Assembly (NCBI RefSeq): GCF_013520985.1
Contig: NZ_JACDTY010000002.1
Span: forward strand, 1 to 64,000
Reading direction: 5' to 3'
From: Mesorhizobium neociceri
GTDB taxonomy: Bacteria > Pseudomonadota > Alphaproteobacteria > Rhizobiales > Rhizobiaceae
DNA length: 64,000 nucleotides
Below the pieces are notes generated by a model, which saw nothing but the letters and a program-made list of their open reading frames with translations, did not search any database and was not told where the DNA came from. Shown here piece after piece: positions 18,105 through 28,636 of the stretch (the first letter of the stretch is position 1; each line of letters begins with the position of its first letter). The translations under genes were made by a program, and so were the position numbers.

Positions 18105-18119
18105 TGGCACGGCACTTGC
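18105..18119 (+). promoter_or_regulatory. Sigma-54 (RpoN) promoter of dctA
   Basis: TGGCAC-GGCAC-TTGC, a perfect match to the -24/-12 consensus TGGCAC-N5-TTGC, lies 83 bases before the dctA ATG. RpoN control of dctA through DctD, or through NifA in bacteroids, is established for rhizobia. Which activator acts here cannot be told, as I found no clean activator site upstream. Confidence 0.88.
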
Positions 18120-18202
18120 GCCGAATTTTCAGCGGCGTTCGACCGGAACGCAGCGACGGGAGGAGGAACAGTCCCGCCCCGATCCGGTCAGGGAGAGACA
18201 TA

Positions 18203-19507
18203 ATGTTAGTTCCAGGAGCCCGCAGCGCGAACGGCGCGCTTCGCAAGTCGTGTTTTGGCAGGCCATACGTCCAGGTGCTTGCCGCAATCATGCTCGGTAT
18301 CGGACTCGGCCATTTTTATCCGGCAATCGGCGAGAGCCTGAAGCCGCTCGGCGATGCATTCATCAAGCTCGTCAAGATGATCATCGCACCGGTAATCTTT
18401 CTGACCGTGGCGACAGGTATCGGCGGCATGAACGATCTCCAAAAAGTCGGCCGCGTTGCCAGCAAGGCGATGGCCTACTTTTTCACCTTCTCGACGCTCG
18501 CGCTGATCCTCGGGCTTATCGTTGCCAACATTGTTCGGCCGGGCGCCGGCCTCAACATTGATCCGGCCTCGCTCGACGTCCAAGCCATCGTTGGCTATGC
18601 CACCAAGGCTCACGAGCAATCCGTCACCGGCTTCCTGATGAACATGATCCCATCGACAATTGTCGGAGCCTTCGCGGAAGGCAACATCCTGCAGGTCCTG
18701 TTCTTCTCTGTTCTGTTCGGCGTCGCGCTGGCGATGGTCGGAGACAGGGGCAAGCCTGTCTTTTCCTTGCTTCAGGCGCTTACCGTGCCCATTTTCAAGC
18801 TCGTTAGCCTTCTGATGAAGGCTGCCCCAATCGGCGCTTTCGGCGCCATGGCCTTCACGATCGGAAAATATGGTCTCGGGTCGATCGTCAACCTCGCGAT
18901 GCTGGTCGGGACGTTCTATTTTACCGGCCTCCTTTTCGTGTTCGGGATTCTCGGCGCGGTCTGCCGCTACAACGGGTTCTCGATCCTTTCTCTGATCAGC
19001 TACATCAAGGAAGAGCTCCTGCTTGTGCTGGGGACGTCCTCCTCGGAGGCCGCGCTGCCCTCGCTCATAGATAAGATGGAGAAGGCGGGCTGCAACCGTT
19101 CGGTCGTGGCTCTCGTCATACCAACCGGATACTCCTTCAATCTGGACGGCACTAATATCTACATGACGCTCGCGGCGCTCTTCATCGCCCAGGCGACGAA
19201 CACCGATCTGTCTATTGCTGATCAGATTCTCCTGCTGCTCGTTGCCATGCTTTCCTCCAAGGGTGCAGCTGGGGTAACAGGCGCCGGCTTCATTACGCTG
19301 GCTGCTACGCTCTCCGTAGTGCCGAGTGTTCCCGTTGCTGGCATGGCTCTGATTCTCGGCGTGGACCGCTTCATGTCTGAATGCCGGGCTCTGACGAATT
19401 TAGTCGGTAACGCGGTGGCATCGCTCGTCGTGGCCCGTTGGGAAGGCGAATTGGACCAAGCGCAGTTAGAAGCCGCCTTCCGCGGTCAACCGCTTTCGAG
19501 CCGTTAA
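18203..19507 (+). CDS. dctA: C4-dicarboxylate transport protein DctA
   Basis: A 434-residue sodium/proton-dicarboxylate symporter (DAACS family) that imports malate, succinate and fumarate, the carbon supply of nitrogen-fixing bacteroids. Family motifs include [20 protein letters not shown], the serine-rich loop [20 protein letters not shown], and [21 protein letters not shown] chose the ATG at 18203 because GGGAGAG precedes it at good spacing and it lies just after a perfect sigma-54 promoter; the longer open frame starts upstream of that promoter. No dctB/dctD is adjacent, so this looks like a symbiotic-region copy supplementary to a regulated dctABD locus elsewhere (inference). Confidence 0.95.
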   Translation: MLVPGARSANGALRKSCFGRPYVQVLAAIMLGIGLGHFYPAIGESLKPLGDAFIKLVKMIIAPVIFLTVATGIGGMNDLQKVGRVASKAMAYFFTFSTLALILGLIVANIVRPGAGLNIDPASLDVQAIVGYATKAHEQSVTGFLMNMIPSTIVGAFAEGNILQVLFFSVLFGVALAMVGDRGKPVFSLLQALTVPIFKLVSLLMKAAPIGAFGAMAFTIGKYGLGSIVNLAMLVGTFYFTGLLFVFGILGAVCRYNGFSILSLISYIKEELLLVLGTSSSEAALPSLIDKMEKAGCNRSVVALVIPTGYSFNLDGTNIYMTLAALFIAQATNTDLSIADQILLLLVAMLSSKGAAGVTGAGFITLAATLSVVPSVPVAGMALILGVDRFMSECRALTNLVGNAVASLVVARWEGELDQAQLEAAFRGQPLSSR

Positions 19508-19774
19508 GGCTGGATCGACAGTAACGCGTCAGCGGAGCGAGCTCGTCCTTTCCGTATCGATAGCCCCTGGGTCCAGCGGCGGACCCCCGTTCAAGGCGCT
19601 AAGTGCCGGGAGCGCAAATGCTGAGCGCCTGAGCGGACGAACTGCGTGTATCCGCACGGTCCTATGACGCCCTGCAGCAGTGGTGTTCAAATTTGCGTGC
19701 GATCATGAAGCATGCGGTGATCTTCGCTCTGCCGGGATGGTCGCCGAGCGTGCTGGATGTTAGTCCGATGGATC

Positions 19775-20806
19775 ATGGCCAAACGTCCCACGATTAGCGA
19801 TCTCGCCCGCGAAGCGGCAGTCAGCGTCTCAACGGTAGATCGGGTTCTGAACGCCCGACATCCGGTGCGGGAGGAGACTGCGCGACGCGTCTACGAGGCC
19901 GCCCATGCCATAGGCTATCACGCAGCCGGTCTCATCAAGCAGCGCTCGCAACGGGGCCTGCCGCAATATCGGCTGGGCTTCATCTTGCGAAAACCGGCCC
20001 AGCATTTCTACCAAGAGTTCGCGCGCGAAGTCGAATCGGCTGTCAGTTTGGCCCAGCCCTTCCACGGCATCCCGCACATCGCATTCGCCCCGTCTCATGT
20101 GCCTGAGGATCTGATCGTTGTGCTTAAGGACCTTGGCAGGCGCTGCCACGCGATCGCCATGGTGGGACCGGACCACCCGAAGATCACGGCAACGGTGGAG
20201 GAGCTCAAAGCCAAGGGCATTCCGGTCTTCTCGCTGCTGTCCGACTTCGCCTCGGGCGTGCGCCAGGGCTATATTGGCCTTAATAACCTCAAGGCCGGGC
20301 GCACGGCCGCTTGGATGTTTTCCAAAGTCGCGAAACGTCCCGGCAAGGTGGCGGTGTTTGTCGGCAGCCATCGCTTCCAGGCGCATGAACTCCGCGAAAC
20401 CGGTTTTCGTTCTTATTTCCGTGACAACGCACCGAGTTTCGAGGTGCTCGATACGCTCGTGAATCTCGAGAAACGGCAGATCACTTATGAGACCATGCTG
20501 GATCTCATGCACCGGCAACCCGAGCTCGTAGGTCTGTATGTGGCCGGCGGCGGGATGGAGGGGGCAATCTCCGCCCTCCGAGAGGAGGGCGAAGGTCAGG
20601 AACTCGTCGCCATCGTCAATGAAATCACGCCGGAGTCGCGGGCGGCGCTCGCAGAAAACATCGTCACCATGACGGTGTCTACGCCACTGCGACGGCTTTG
20701 CCAGGAGTTGACCTTGGGAATGGCGAGGGCAATCGAGGCTGATACTCCCGAGACGCCCTGGCAGACATTTCTGCCGTTCGACATCCATCTGCCGGAAAGC
20801 ATATGA
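19775..20806 (+). CDS. LacI-family transcriptional regulator
   Basis: About 343 residues from MAKRPTISDLAREAAVSVST, a canonical LacI helix-turn-helix and hinge (VDRVLNARHPVREETARRVY, then EAAHAIGYHAAGLIKQRS). The remaining 280 residues are a periplasmic-sugar-binding-like domain of the subgroup near inositol or sugar-alcohol regulators. An in-frame start six codons upstream is less likely. No transporter or catabolic operon follows, so the regulated sugar is unknown. It may be a stray gene left by rearrangement. Confidence 0.88.
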   Translation: MAKRPTISDLAREAAVSVSTVDRVLNARHPVREETARRVYEAAHAIGYHAAGLIKQRSQRGLPQYRLGFILRKPAQHFYQEFAREVESAVSLAQPFHGIPHIAFAPSHVPEDLIVVLKDLGRRCHAIAMVGPDHPKITATVEELKAKGIPVFSLLSDFASGVRQGYIGLNNLKAGRTAAWMFSKVAKRPGKVAVFVGSHRFQAHELRETGFRSYFRDNAPSFEVLDTLVNLEKRQITYETMLDLMHRQPELVGLYVAGGGMEGAISALREEGEGQELVAIVNEITPESRAALAENIVTMTVSTPLRRLCQELTLGMARAIEADTPETPWQTFLPFDIHLPESI

Positions 20807-21215
20807 CGTGAGACCTGTCGTAAGTGACCGGATCCTTCCGCGGAGGAAACAAGTTCGGTTGAGTGTCCTGCTGTTTCGCTATGGCCGACGGCCGTCGGGC
20901 ATGCCAAAGGATGCGAAAGCTCGGCATCACGGCGCGGTCAGGGCGGACGTGCCACGCATCACAAATCGGCTGGCACCAGGGCGGCAGGCAAATGGTCTGT
21001 CGGACGGCTCGGCGACGCCGATCACGTGAAATCATCCTGTGGGAGAAATCGCATCCACATCCGGGTCAACGAACGTAGTGCCCATCACCAAGTCCGATCT
21101 CGACTCGACCCGCAGTCGTCGTCGGAAAACGACGAAAGGCCTAGCCTTAGCGCGGAGGGCGAGATCGCCGCTCACAGGCCGGCTGATGGTGACCAGGCCG
21201 TCGCCCAACAACCCG
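20807..21215. other. Intergenic, no gene seen
   Basis: About 400 bases after the LacI gene. Overlapping short frames on both strands show no recognisable protein features. No hairpin terminator was identified with confidence. Confidence 0.35.
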
Positions 21216-21494
21216 TCAGGGTTTCTCTGACATTCCGATCGCAGCGCCTTTGGTCTGAGACGGACTCTGCCCGTCGACTTCGTTTCCGTTCTTGTCCTGG
21301 GGGTCCGTTGGAAGCGAAATAGGAGCAGATAATGGGCAAAATGCTGAACAAAACTCAACGATCTGACCCGGCTGCGAGCCGCAGAAATAGCCGCATAAAT
21401 CGGGCGCAGACTGAGCGCGCACATTCTGTGAGTCCATGAGCGATATGCTGACAGCTCCGGCGCACGCCATCATGAGCACGGTTTTTCGATTCAT
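21216..21494 (-). CDS. Small exported cysteine-containing hypothetical protein
   Basis: A 92-residue protein from the ATG at 21494, preceded on its strand by GAGGGAT. The first 28 residues form a plausible Sec signal peptide (MNRKTVLMMACAGAVSISLM, ending near VRAQS with an Ala-x-Ala-like cleavage context). The mature part has four cysteines in a short window (CGYFCGSQPG, then EFCSAFCPLS), followed by a polar tail. I do not recognise the family. Paired cysteines in a small exported protein could form disulfides. Whether it is symbiotically expressed cannot be seen. Confidence 0.5.
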   Translation of the reverse strand: MNRKTVLMMACAGAVSISLMDSQNVRAQSAPDLCGYFCGSQPGQIVEFCSAFCPLSAPISLPTDPQDKNGNEVDGQSPSQTKGAAIGMSEKP

Positions 21495-22161
21495 GAGATA
21501 TCCCTCTGATCTATCGCTTGATTGGCGCAACGGGGCGGAGCAAGAGCTAGCCAAATGACAGGAGCTCAACGTGAAGCGTAATTGAGATCCGGCATCATTG
21601 CAAACGAACATTCCCGCCACTCTCGGCGAAGTTGCATGGGTTGAGCTCATAAGCAGGCCCAACTTCCGATACCGGCGCGTGCCGTTAAAGCTGTGCTTGC
21701 CGGGCGGGCGTCCAGGGCTGAACGGCGGAGAAGTGGTACCGTTTTTCCCGCGGATGCGGCAGCCGTCATGGCTTCGACAGGTCGAGCACTCCAATCACTG
21801 CGGACGGCAGGCGCCGAGCTTGTTTACGACCGCGTCGCGAGGGGTTGCAGAAGGCGTTCGAGCCCTCGCCTGAGCAGGTTAGGTCCTCGACAGCCGTTCA
21901 GCTCGCGTGTCTCAATGCGGCCGCCTGATTCGCCATCGACTTTGCGGTTCGGACCACGAGATTCGCGAAGCCGCATCGACCGCTTTTTTGGCGATGCCTT
22001 CTTAGACGGCTCTTTGATGTGCGGGCGAGCACGAGCTTCCGGACCGAGATCCAGACGAAATCACATGCACGCCGCCTGGCCGAGCGCTGGCCAAAGTAGC
22101 AGCGCGTCGTCGATTCCGGCGAACGGTTGCCGCGAGACCCGATGTGGGGCGTTCAGAAGGT
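21495..22161. other. Region downstream of nodD copy 1
   Basis: No convincing gene. From about 22138 the sequence is similar to the segment just past nodD copy 2 (from about 36384), including a TCTAGGAGCGCCC string, so the nodD duplication extends slightly beyond the coding region. The open frames at 21598-21873 and 21693-22202 have no recognised features. Confidence 0.4.
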
Positions 22162-23106
22162 CTAGGAGCGCCCTCGATGTGCTGGCGTCTTGCTTGGAGT
22201 AGCCATCTGGGACGCCTCCTGCAGCATTATGTCCCGCAACCAGATGCTAGCAGGGTCGCTGTTATGAATGGCGGGCCATTGGACGGCCTCGGTGAATGCG
22301 GGCAGTGGTGTCGCAAGATCAAAGACCCGCAAGGGGATCGTTTTCTCGAAATGCTTGACCAGCCGGAGGGGCATGACCGCCAAGCGATCTGTGCCTGTCA
22401 CCAGGGGCGGGACCATGCTAAAGCCCTGCACGACGATCTCGACCCGTCTCCTAAAACCATGCTCGTGCAAAAGCCAGTCCTCGGGGACAGGCTTCTGCGC
22501 ATGCCCGAACTTCACCGCCACGTGCTTCATCGAGAGGTATTTCTCGAATGCAAGGTGTCGTGGCAGCTGCTTGTTCGAGGGGCAGCCTACGCACACGAGC
22601 CTGTCGTCGAACAGCGCCATTTTCGGATGCGCGCTCGACATGAACATTTCCGGGACAATTAGAAAATCGACGTCACCGCGCCGGATAAGTTCAAAGGGAT
22701 CGTCGTCGAGAGGCAGCAACTCGAAGCTGACGGCGGGTGCTTCCCGCGCGACACGCTCCACGACCTTTTGAAAAAACACGAATATGGCGAAATCGGAAAG
22801 AACGACCCTGAAGTGGCGATCGGATTGAGCCGGGTTGAAGGGCTCCAAAGATATGATCGAACCCTGAATCTGCCCGAGGACGGCGCGAACAGCTGGGGCG
22901 AGTGTTTCCGCGCGCGGCGTTAGAAAACGCTCGCGCCCGCTCATCGTAAATAGCTCATCACGGAAGTAATCGCGCAGCCGGGCGACGGCCGCGCTCATGG
23001 CCGGCTGACTTAAGTTTATGCGGCGTGCCGCCGTGGTCAGATTGCGCTCAGTCAGCAGCGCGTCGAGCACGACGAGGAGATTCAGATCAAGGCCCTTCAA
23101 ACGCAT
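22162..23106 (-). CDS. nodD: Nodulation regulator NodD, copy 1
   Basis: A 314-residue LysR-family regulator that binds nod boxes and activates nod genes in response to plant flavonoids. It starts [20 protein letters not shown] and has the NodD-specific helix-turn-helix ([20 protein letters not shown] followed by [17 protein letters not shown]). I chose the ATG at 23106, the usual NodD start; the open frame runs 30 codons upstream into the nod box. It is divergent from a nod box that faces nodBC. It is closely similar along its full length to the second copy at 36403-37347, with differences concentrated in the ligand-binding half. Confidence 0.95.
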   Translation of the reverse strand: MRLKGLDLNLLVVLDALLTERNLTTAARRINLSQPAMSAAVARLRDYFRDELFTMSGRERFLTPRAETLAPAVRAVLGQIQGSIISLEPFNPAQSDRHFRVVLSDFAIFVFFQKVVERVAREAPAVSFELLPLDDDPFELIRRGDVDFLIVPEMFMSSAHPKMALFDDRLVCVGCPSNKQLPRHLAFEKYLSMKHVAVKFGHAQKPVPEDWLLHEHGFRRRVEIVVQGFSMVPPLVTGTDRLAVMPLRLVKHFEKTIPLRVFDLATPLPAFTEAVQWPAIHNSDPASIWLRDIMLQEASQMATPSKTPAHRGRS

Positions 23107-23132
23107 GTCCTGAGCTGCCCCACAGCCTGAGC

Positions 23133-23181
23133 AATCCACAGCGTGGATGCGTTTCATTGAAACAAACGATTTTACCGATTT
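23133..23181 (+). promoter_or_regulatory. nod box upstream of nodBC
   Basis: The sequence reads ATCCACAGCGTGGATG, then a spacer, then ATTGAAACAAACGATTTTAC with the trailing CGATT, matching the conserved 49-bp NodD-binding nod box. It points rightward, towards nodB, and lies 27 bases from the divergent nodD start, the classical arrangement. A GCATAGGG string follows about 20 bases downstream, as in the other three nod boxes, and may be the promoter -10 element. Confidence 0.9.
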
Positions 23182-23640
23182 TGCAGAACTTTGCATAGGG
23201 AGAACTCAAGGATGTAAGCCTAAAGGTAGTTATCCATGTTTACGTTGGCTCCGAGCGGCAGTTCCTGGCTTAAGCTCTCTGGTGCGCGCCCGACATCAAC
23301 CAAGTCGCATTTGCCTTGCGCCTGGGTTCTTCGATCATCTGCATAGCGTCGGCACAGCGCGACGAGCTCCCATGTGTAGGTGCTTACCTCAAGAAAGCAT
23401 CAAGAAAGATGGTGTCATTCATGCGCTTGCCGCAGTGGAGACTGTGCTGGGATATGAATTGAATCTTCCCGAATAAACTGGACCCTCGGGATTCTCAAAA
23501 ATACCTGTGGATCGACTTCGGCCCGTAGTTGGCCGGTGCAAAACCTGCGCATCGAGGACAGGCGCGCGGCGTTTTTCCGCTTGGAGGGCCAATGAGCGAC
23601 TGGCCGTCGGGCACCCTGATGATCGGAACGGACCAGAGCT
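23182..23640. other. Leader between nod box and nodB
   Basis: About 460 bases between the nod box and the nodB ATG, unusually long for a nodB leader. No nodA is present here: the translation in all frames lacks NodA motifs. No other gene could be supported. Confidence 0.5.
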
Positions 23641-24300
23641 ATGACGCACGTTGACTGCTTATGCGAAGTGCGCAGTGACGACCCTGAGGGCAGCGGCCGC
23701 CGCAGTGTTTATTTGACGTTTGACGACGGCCCCAACCCAGTTTTCACACCGGAGATTCTCGATGTGTTGGCAGAACAGCGGGTGCCGGCGACCTTCTTCG
23801 TCATCGGGGCCCACGCCTTGCAGCATCCGGATCTAATCCAACGGATGGTCGCAGAAGGGCACGCCGTAGGCAACCACACAATGACGCATCCCGATATGAG
23901 GAAATGCGGCTTCAGCGAAGTGCAGCGCGAGCTGTTTGAGACCAACGCGGCTATCCTGACGGCGTGCCCGCAGGCCTCAGTTCGCTATTTTCGCGCGCCC
24001 TATGGCGCCTGGAGCGAAGAAGTCTTCACAGCGTCACAGATTGCCGGGCTGGCGGCCCTCCACTGGTCCGCCGACCCCAGAGATTGGTCTCGCCCTGGGG
24101 TGGACGCGATTGTTGATACAGTGCTCACCTCGGTCCGGTCGGGCTCAATTGTGCTCTTGCACGACGGATGCCCTCCCAGCGAACTGACACAATGCACTGA
24201 CGCCGGTCTGCGCGACCAGACGATCGCGGCTCTGTCCCGCCTGATCCCGGCTTTGCATGACCGCGGATTTGAAATCCGACCGCTCCCTCAACATCACTGA
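23641..24300 (+). CDS. nodB: Chitooligosaccharide deacetylase NodB
   Basis: A 219-residue polysaccharide deacetylase that removes the acetyl group from the non-reducing glucosamine of the Nod-factor backbone. The NodB-homology motifs are present: YLTFDDGPNPVFT with the metal-binding Asp pair, GNHTMTHPDM with the two His ligands, and RYFRAPYGAW. It is the first gene of nodB-C-I-J; nodC starts 14 bases after its stop. Length matches NodB proteins. It acts in the cytoplasm between NodC and NodA, with NodA encoded far away at 44.3-44.9 kb. Confidence 0.96.
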   Translation: MTHVDCLCEVRSDDPEGSGRRSVYLTFDDGPNPVFTPEILDVLAEQRVPATFFVIGAHALQHPDLIQRMVAEGHAVGNHTMTHPDMRKCGFSEVQRELFETNAAILTACPQASVRYFRAPYGAWSEEVFTASQIAGLAALHWSADPRDWSRPGVDAIVDTVLTSVRSGSIVLLHDGCPPSELTQCTDAGLRDQTIAALSRLIPALHDRGFEIRPLPQHH

Positions 24301-24314
24301 GTAATCGACATCCT

Positions 24315-25667
24315 ATGAACCTGCTTGCCACAACCAGCACTGCTGCCATCTCGTGTTACGCCTTGCTCTCAGCTGCTTATAAAAGCATGCAGATGGCCTA
24401 TGCTTTGCCGATGGATCACCTACCGGCGTCTGAGGACCCTGTCGTTTTCGACGTCCTGCCAAGCGTGGACGTCATCGTCCCCTGCTTTAACGAGGATCCG
24501 AGCGCGCTGTCGGCGTGCCTGGCGTCAATTGCGGGCCAACAATATATTGGAAAATTGCGCGTCTACGTAGTTGATGACGGTTCTGCAAATCGCGACGCTG
24601 TCCTACCTGTACACGACGCCTTTGCCGGGGACCTGAGATTCAATTTCATTCTGCTCCCCAAAAATGTCGGCAAGCGCAAGGCGCAGATCGCCGCGATACG
24701 GCGCTCATCTGGCGATTTGGTGCTCAACGTCGACTCGGACACGACAATCGCATCCGACGTCCTCACAAAACTCGCACGGAAGATGCGAGATCCGGCCGTC
24801 GGCGCAGCCATGGGTCAGTTGATCGCCAGCAACCGCAGCGACACGTGGCTGACGCGCTTGATCGATATGGAGTACTGGTTGGCTTGCAATGAAGAACGAG
24901 CGGCACAGGCTCGCTTTGGGGCCGTTATGTGCTGCTGCGGCCCATGCGCCATGTACCGCCGCTCCGCTCTCGTTTTGCTGTTGGACCAGTACGAGACACA
25001 ACTGTTTCGGGGCAAGCCAAGCGACTTCGGCGAGGACCGCCATCTCACGATCCTCATGCTGAAAGCGGGCCTTCGGACAGAGTACGTTCCGGACGCCATT
25101 GCCGCAACAGTCGTCCCGGATCGGCTAGGGCCGTATCTGCGCCAACAACTGCGCTGGGCCCGGAGCACGTTCCGCGACACTTTGCTTGCGCTGCACCTGC
25201 TGCCCAGCCTCAACCGCTACCTAACGCTGGACGTGCTCGGACAGAACCTCGGTCCGCTGTTGCTTGCGCTGTCGGCATTAACCGGGCTCGCGCATTTCGC
25301 GCTGACTGGCGCAGTGCCTTGGGCGACCGGCCTGTTGATTGCAGCCATGACTGTCACGCGGTGCAGCGTGGCAGCCTATCGCGCTCGCCAACTTCGATTT
25401 CTCGGGTTTTCCGCGCACACTTTCATCAACATCTTTCTCTTACTTCCCTTGAAAGCCTATGCGCTGTGTACGTTGAGCAACAGTGATTGGCTGTCCCGCA
25501 AGGTTGGCGACCTTCCCAAGGAGGGGGAAAAGCAGATCGTCATCGCACACGCGATCGCCGGACCAAACGCTGCAGCAAATCCGGAAAGTGCTGAGTCGAT
25601 TTATGGGGCGGATCTTTCGGGCGGGTCTTCAAGGCTCACCACTGACGGCGTTTTCAGCAGCGATTGA
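24315..25667 (+). CDS. nodC: N-acetylglucosaminyltransferase NodC (chitin oligomer synthase)
   Basis: A 450-residue membrane-bound GT2 enzyme that polymerises UDP-GlcNAc into the chitin backbone. Visible elements are an N-terminal membrane segment, the nucleotide-binding region (VIVPCFNEDPSALSACLASI, then VVDDGSANRD), the DSD-type motif NVDSDTT, the acceptor motif GEDRHL, the processivity motif QQLRWARS, and three C-terminal transmembrane segments. It is intact and at usual length for the family (about 415-450). Expressed with nodB from the nod box at 23133. Confidence 0.97.
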   Translation: MNLLATTSTAAISCYALLSAAYKSMQMAYALPMDHLPASEDPVVFDVLPSVDVIVPCFNEDPSALSACLASIAGQQYIGKLRVYVVDDGSANRDAVLPVHDAFAGDLRFNFILLPKNVGKRKAQIAAIRRSSGDLVLNVDSDTTIASDVLTKLARKMRDPAVGAAMGQLIASNRSDTWLTRLIDMEYWLACNEERAAQARFGAVMCCCGPCAMYRRSALVLLLDQYETQLFRGKPSDFGEDRHLTILMLKAGLRTEYVPDAIAATVVPDRLGPYLRQQLRWARSTFRDTLLALHLLPSLNRYLTLDVLGQNLGPLLLALSALTGLAHFALTGAVPWATGLLIAAMTVTRCSVAAYRARQLRFLGFSAHTFINIFLLLPLKAYALCTLSNSDWLSRKVGDLPKEGEKQIVIAHAIAGPNAAANPESAESIYGADLSGGSSRLTTDGVFSSD

Positions 25668-25889
25668 CCTTACATGTCGTGAGCCTGGGTAAGAATGATT
25701 GTCCGAGGCGGGAATTGGCCGAAGCGATCCGTAGCACTCGACTCCAATCGGTTCGAGTGGAAGCGAGATCCGCAACTTCTATTGTCCCTCTCAAAAACGG
25801 CCTGTCACAAAAGCGGGACCCACCGTTACGAACGCTTTCACGTAAGCTGCCGGCCGCCCGATCAGCTTCTTCAGCCCTGAGATAGACCC

Positions 25890-26804
25890 ATGTCCAAAGT
25901 AGCAATCGAGTTCGCCGGCGTGAAGAAGTCATTTGGCAACAAGCTCGTTGTGAACGGGGTGTCCTTTACCGTTGCGTCGGGAGAGTGCTTCGGCCTCCTG
26001 GGGCCGAACGGCGCGGGCAAGAGCACGCTTGCACGTATGGTCCTCGGGATGACACGGCCCGACGCGGGCAAGGTCACGGTGCTCGGAGTGCCAATGCCAG
26101 CTCGAGGTCGCTTGGCACGCAAGGGCATCGGCGTGGTTCCCCAGTTCGACAATCTAGATTTGGAATTCACCGTGCGCGAGAACCTGTTGGTGTTCGGGTG
26201 CTACTTTGGCATGAGCACACGCGCGATCGAAGCCATTATCCCATCGCTCCTTGAGTTCGCCCGCCTTGAGAGCAAGGCGCATGCACGTGTCGCCGACCTG
26301 TCCGGCGGCATGAAGCGGCGCCTGACGCTCGCACGCGCGCTGATCAACGATCCGCAGTTACTCGTAATGGACGAGCCGACCACCGGCCTCGATCCACACG
26401 CGCGCCACCTGATCTGGGAGCGTCTGCGTTTCCTGCTGGCGCGCGGCAAGACGATCATTTTGACCACCCACTTCATGGAAGAGGCAGAGCGGTTGTGTGA
26501 TCGTCTATGCATCCTCGATCACGGCTGCAACATCGCCGAAGGCAGCCCCTATGCTCTGATTGAGGAGCATATCGGGTGCCCGGTCATCGAGATCTTCGGC
26601 GGCAATCCACAGGAGCTGAGTTCGCTGATCAGGCCATACGTTCAGCGCGTCGAGGTAAGCGGGGAGACGGTTTTTTGCTATGCGCCCGATCCGGAGCAGG
26701 TGCGCGCACAACTTCGCGGGCGCTCGGGTCTGCGTTTTCTGCAGCGTCCTCCAAATCTGGAGGACGTTTTCTTGCGGCTGACCGGGCTAGAGCTGGAGAA
26801 GTGA
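25890..26804 (+). CDS. nodI: Nod factor export ATP-binding protein NodI
   Basis: A 304-residue ABC-transporter ATPase with Walker A (GPNGAGKST), signature ([19 protein letters not shown]), Walker B ([16 protein letters not shown]) and the H-loop ([20 protein letters not shown]). It works with NodJ to export lipochitooligosaccharides. A gap of about 220 bases separates it from nodC, and nodJ follows after three bases. It looks intact and of usual length. Confidence 0.96.
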   Translation: MSKVAIEFAGVKKSFGNKLVVNGVSFTVASGECFGLLGPNGAGKSTLARMVLGMTRPDAGKVTVLGVPMPARGRLARKGIGVVPQFDNLDLEFTVRENLLVFGCYFGMSTRAIEAIIPSLLEFARLESKAHARVADLSGGMKRRLTLARALINDPQLLVMDEPTTGLDPHARHLIWERLRFLLARGKTIILTTHFMEEAERLCDRLCILDHGCNIAEGSPYALIEEHIGCPVIEIFGGNPQELSSLIRPYVQRVEVSGETVFCYAPDPEQVRAQLRGRSGLRFLQRPPNLEDVFLRLTGLELEK

Positions 26805-26807
26805 ACA

Positions 26808-27596
26808 ATGGCTGACGATTTTACTGCGGTTCTACCCGCCAACGCGTGGAACTGGGCTGCGGTGTGGCGCCGCAACTATCTGGCATGGAGGAAGGTTGCA
26901 CTTGCGTCAATTCTCGGTAGCCTCGCCGATCCCATCATCTCTCTCTTCGCACTAGGCACTGGCCTAGGACTAATGGTGGGTCGAGTCGAAGGCACCTCAT
27001 ACATTGCCTTTTTGGCAGCCGGCATGGTCGCGACGAGTGCCATGGTCGCGTCGACCTTCGAAACGATTTACGCAGCTTTCTCCCGCATGCACGATCGACG
27101 CATCTGGGAAGCAATCCTGTACACACAACTTACTCTTGGCGATATCGTGCTGGGTGAATTGGCGTGGGCAGCCACCAAGGCCTTTCTGGCCGGTACGGCA
27201 ATTGCAGCTGTTGCAGCCGCGCTGGGCTATGCGGCGTGGCCGTCTGTCCTCTATGTGTTACCGGTCATATGCCTCACCGGGTTCGCCTTTGCGAGCCTGG
27301 CCATGATCGTCACGTCGCTTTCGCCCAGCTACGACTATTTCGTATTCTACCAGACGCTCGTAATCACGCCCATGATGTTCCTCTCCGGTGCGGTCTTCCC
27401 GCTCACTCAATTACCCGGCGGCCTTCAGCGGGTAGCGCGCTTTTTACCGCTGGCCCATTCGATCGACCTCATTCGCCCGGCGATGCTTGACCGCCCCGCC
27501 GCCGGCATCGGCCTGCACATCGGTGCGCTTTGCATCTACGCGGTGTTGCCGTTCTTCCTCTCGATGGCGCTGTTTCGCCGGCGCCTCATGCGTTGA
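26808..27596 (+). CDS. nodJ: Nod factor export membrane protein NodJ
   Basis: A 262-residue ABC-2 type permease with about six transmembrane segments, for example [20 protein letters not shown] and the segment around [20 protein letters not shown]. It is the partner of NodI in Nod-factor secretion and starts three bases past the nodI stop. No nolO or nodT follows, which ends the nodBCIJ operon here. Confidence 0.95.
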   Translation: MADDFTAVLPANAWNWAAVWRRNYLAWRKVALASILGSLADPIISLFALGTGLGLMVGRVEGTSYIAFLAAGMVATSAMVASTFETIYAAFSRMHDRRIWEAILYTQLTLGDIVLGELAWAATKAFLAGTAIAAVAAALGYAAWPSVLYVLPVICLTGFAFASLAMIVTSLSPSYDYFVFYQTLVITPMMFLSGAVFPLTQLPGGLQRVARFLPLAHSIDLIRPAMLDRPAAGIGLHIGALCIYAVLPFFLSMALFRRRLMR

Positions 27597-27855
27597 CACT
27601 ATTCCCGAGATGCGGAGGAGATACACGATGCATTATATTGGATGCAGCGGCTTGAAAACGGCGCGGCATGCGACGCTCGCGTCGGCCTTTGGGAGGCGGG
27701 CGCGACTGGGCCGTCCATAGTGAGCGGATGCATGCGATCGAAAAGTGGCCGCACGCTCGCAATCATCAGCTCGTGCTCATTTCGTAGAGCCTTTTAACGC
27801 GCGGCGGTCTGCCTCGGAATTTGCACTGGCTGCGACAGGTCTTTAGGATAGTCGA

Positions 27856-28041
27856 ATGAATCAGCTCTACGACCTGAGGAAGGAGCCGAACGGGACATGG
27901 ACCGTTTTTGATGCGAAAACCGGTCGGCCGGCCGAAATGGGGAGCCGCACCATGATCGGAATGACGATGAAGGATGCGGACGAGATCGTCGTCTTTCTCA
28001 ATTGTCACAATGCCCAACGCCGCAAAGCCGCTGAGGGCTGA
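27856..28041 (+). CDS. Small hypothetical protein
   Basis: A 61-residue protein (MNQLYDLRKEPNGTWTVFDA, then KTGRPAEMGSRTMIGMTMKD). A weak ribosome site TTAGGAT precedes the ATG. The composition and compact DLRKEPNGTWTVFD opening look like a genuine small cytoplasmic protein, and similar short proteins occur in rhizobia as far as I remember. It ends six bases before the tRNA-Arg. Function unknown. Confidence 0.5.
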   Translation: MNQLYDLRKEPNGTWTVFDAKTGRPAEMGSRTMIGMTMKDADEIVVFLNCHNAQRRKAAEG

Positions 28042-28046
28042 ACTTC

Positions 28047-28123
28047 GCGCTCGTAGCTCAAATGGATAGAGTTCCAGACTTCGAATCTGGCGGGTGCGGG
28101 TTCGAGTCCTGCCGAGCGCACCA
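28047..28123 (+). tRNA. tRNA-Arg (anticodon TCG), CCA encoded
   Basis: A full cloverleaf folds. The acceptor stem pairs GCGCTCG with CGAGCGC, followed by discriminator A and an encoded CCA. The anticodon stem pairs CCAGA with TCTGG around the loop CTTCGAA, with anticodon TCG at 28081-28083. The T arm is GCGGG-TTCGAGT-CCTGC. It is located between the nod and nif blocks and is intact. It could also be an integration target for mobile elements. Confidence 0.93.
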
Positions 28124-28408
28124 GAATAACAGCATATGCTCGCGGCGCTGCTCATCTTGCATGGCCCGCCATTCTTCCTACGTAGCCTTTACCTGGACTT
28201 TTTCTCTATCGATCGCCTCGTGCCATGCCCGACACGGAAATCGGCGATTGGAGAAGCGTCAGAGCGGGACCGATGGCCTACGACATGCCGCTATTCAGCC
28301 TTAACGACACAAGCAACAGACGATCTCTGAGTTCGCTAACCCGATCGAGGTGAAATGCAACCAAGGCCGGTTTGGGCCGCCCCAAACTGCCTTGCGCCTC
28401 CTGACGCT

Positions 28409-28636
28409 CTATTGCGAACGCTCGACCGCGAATGTCGGAGCGTCATTGCCCTCACCGGCCTGGAGGAATTCCACGACGGCAGTAAGTAGCCGCTCGGCAA
28501 TGATCCTGTTCATGGCGAATTGAACCGTACCGGTGTCGGTCTCCAGTTCGAGCAGTCCGATCAGTGGCTCGGCCGACAACAGCGTCGTGTCAGCCGCGAG
28601 CAGTTTGGTGAACCCGGTTTTGCTTGGCTTGCCCAT
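28409..28636 (-). CDS. Small hypothetical protein
   Basis: A 75-residue frame (MGKPSKTGFTKLLAADTTLL, then IGLLELETDTGTVQFAMNRI and IAERLLTAVVEFLQAGEG). The central part has the beta-strand then helix pattern seen in short uncharacterised proteins that begin with ELETDTG-type strands. No strong ribosome site is visible before the ATG. I do not recognise a function. Confidence 0.4.
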   Translation of the reverse strand: MGKPSKTGFTKLLAADTTLLSAEPLIGLLELETDTGTVQFAMNRIIAERLLTAVVEFLQAGEGNDAPTFAVERSQ

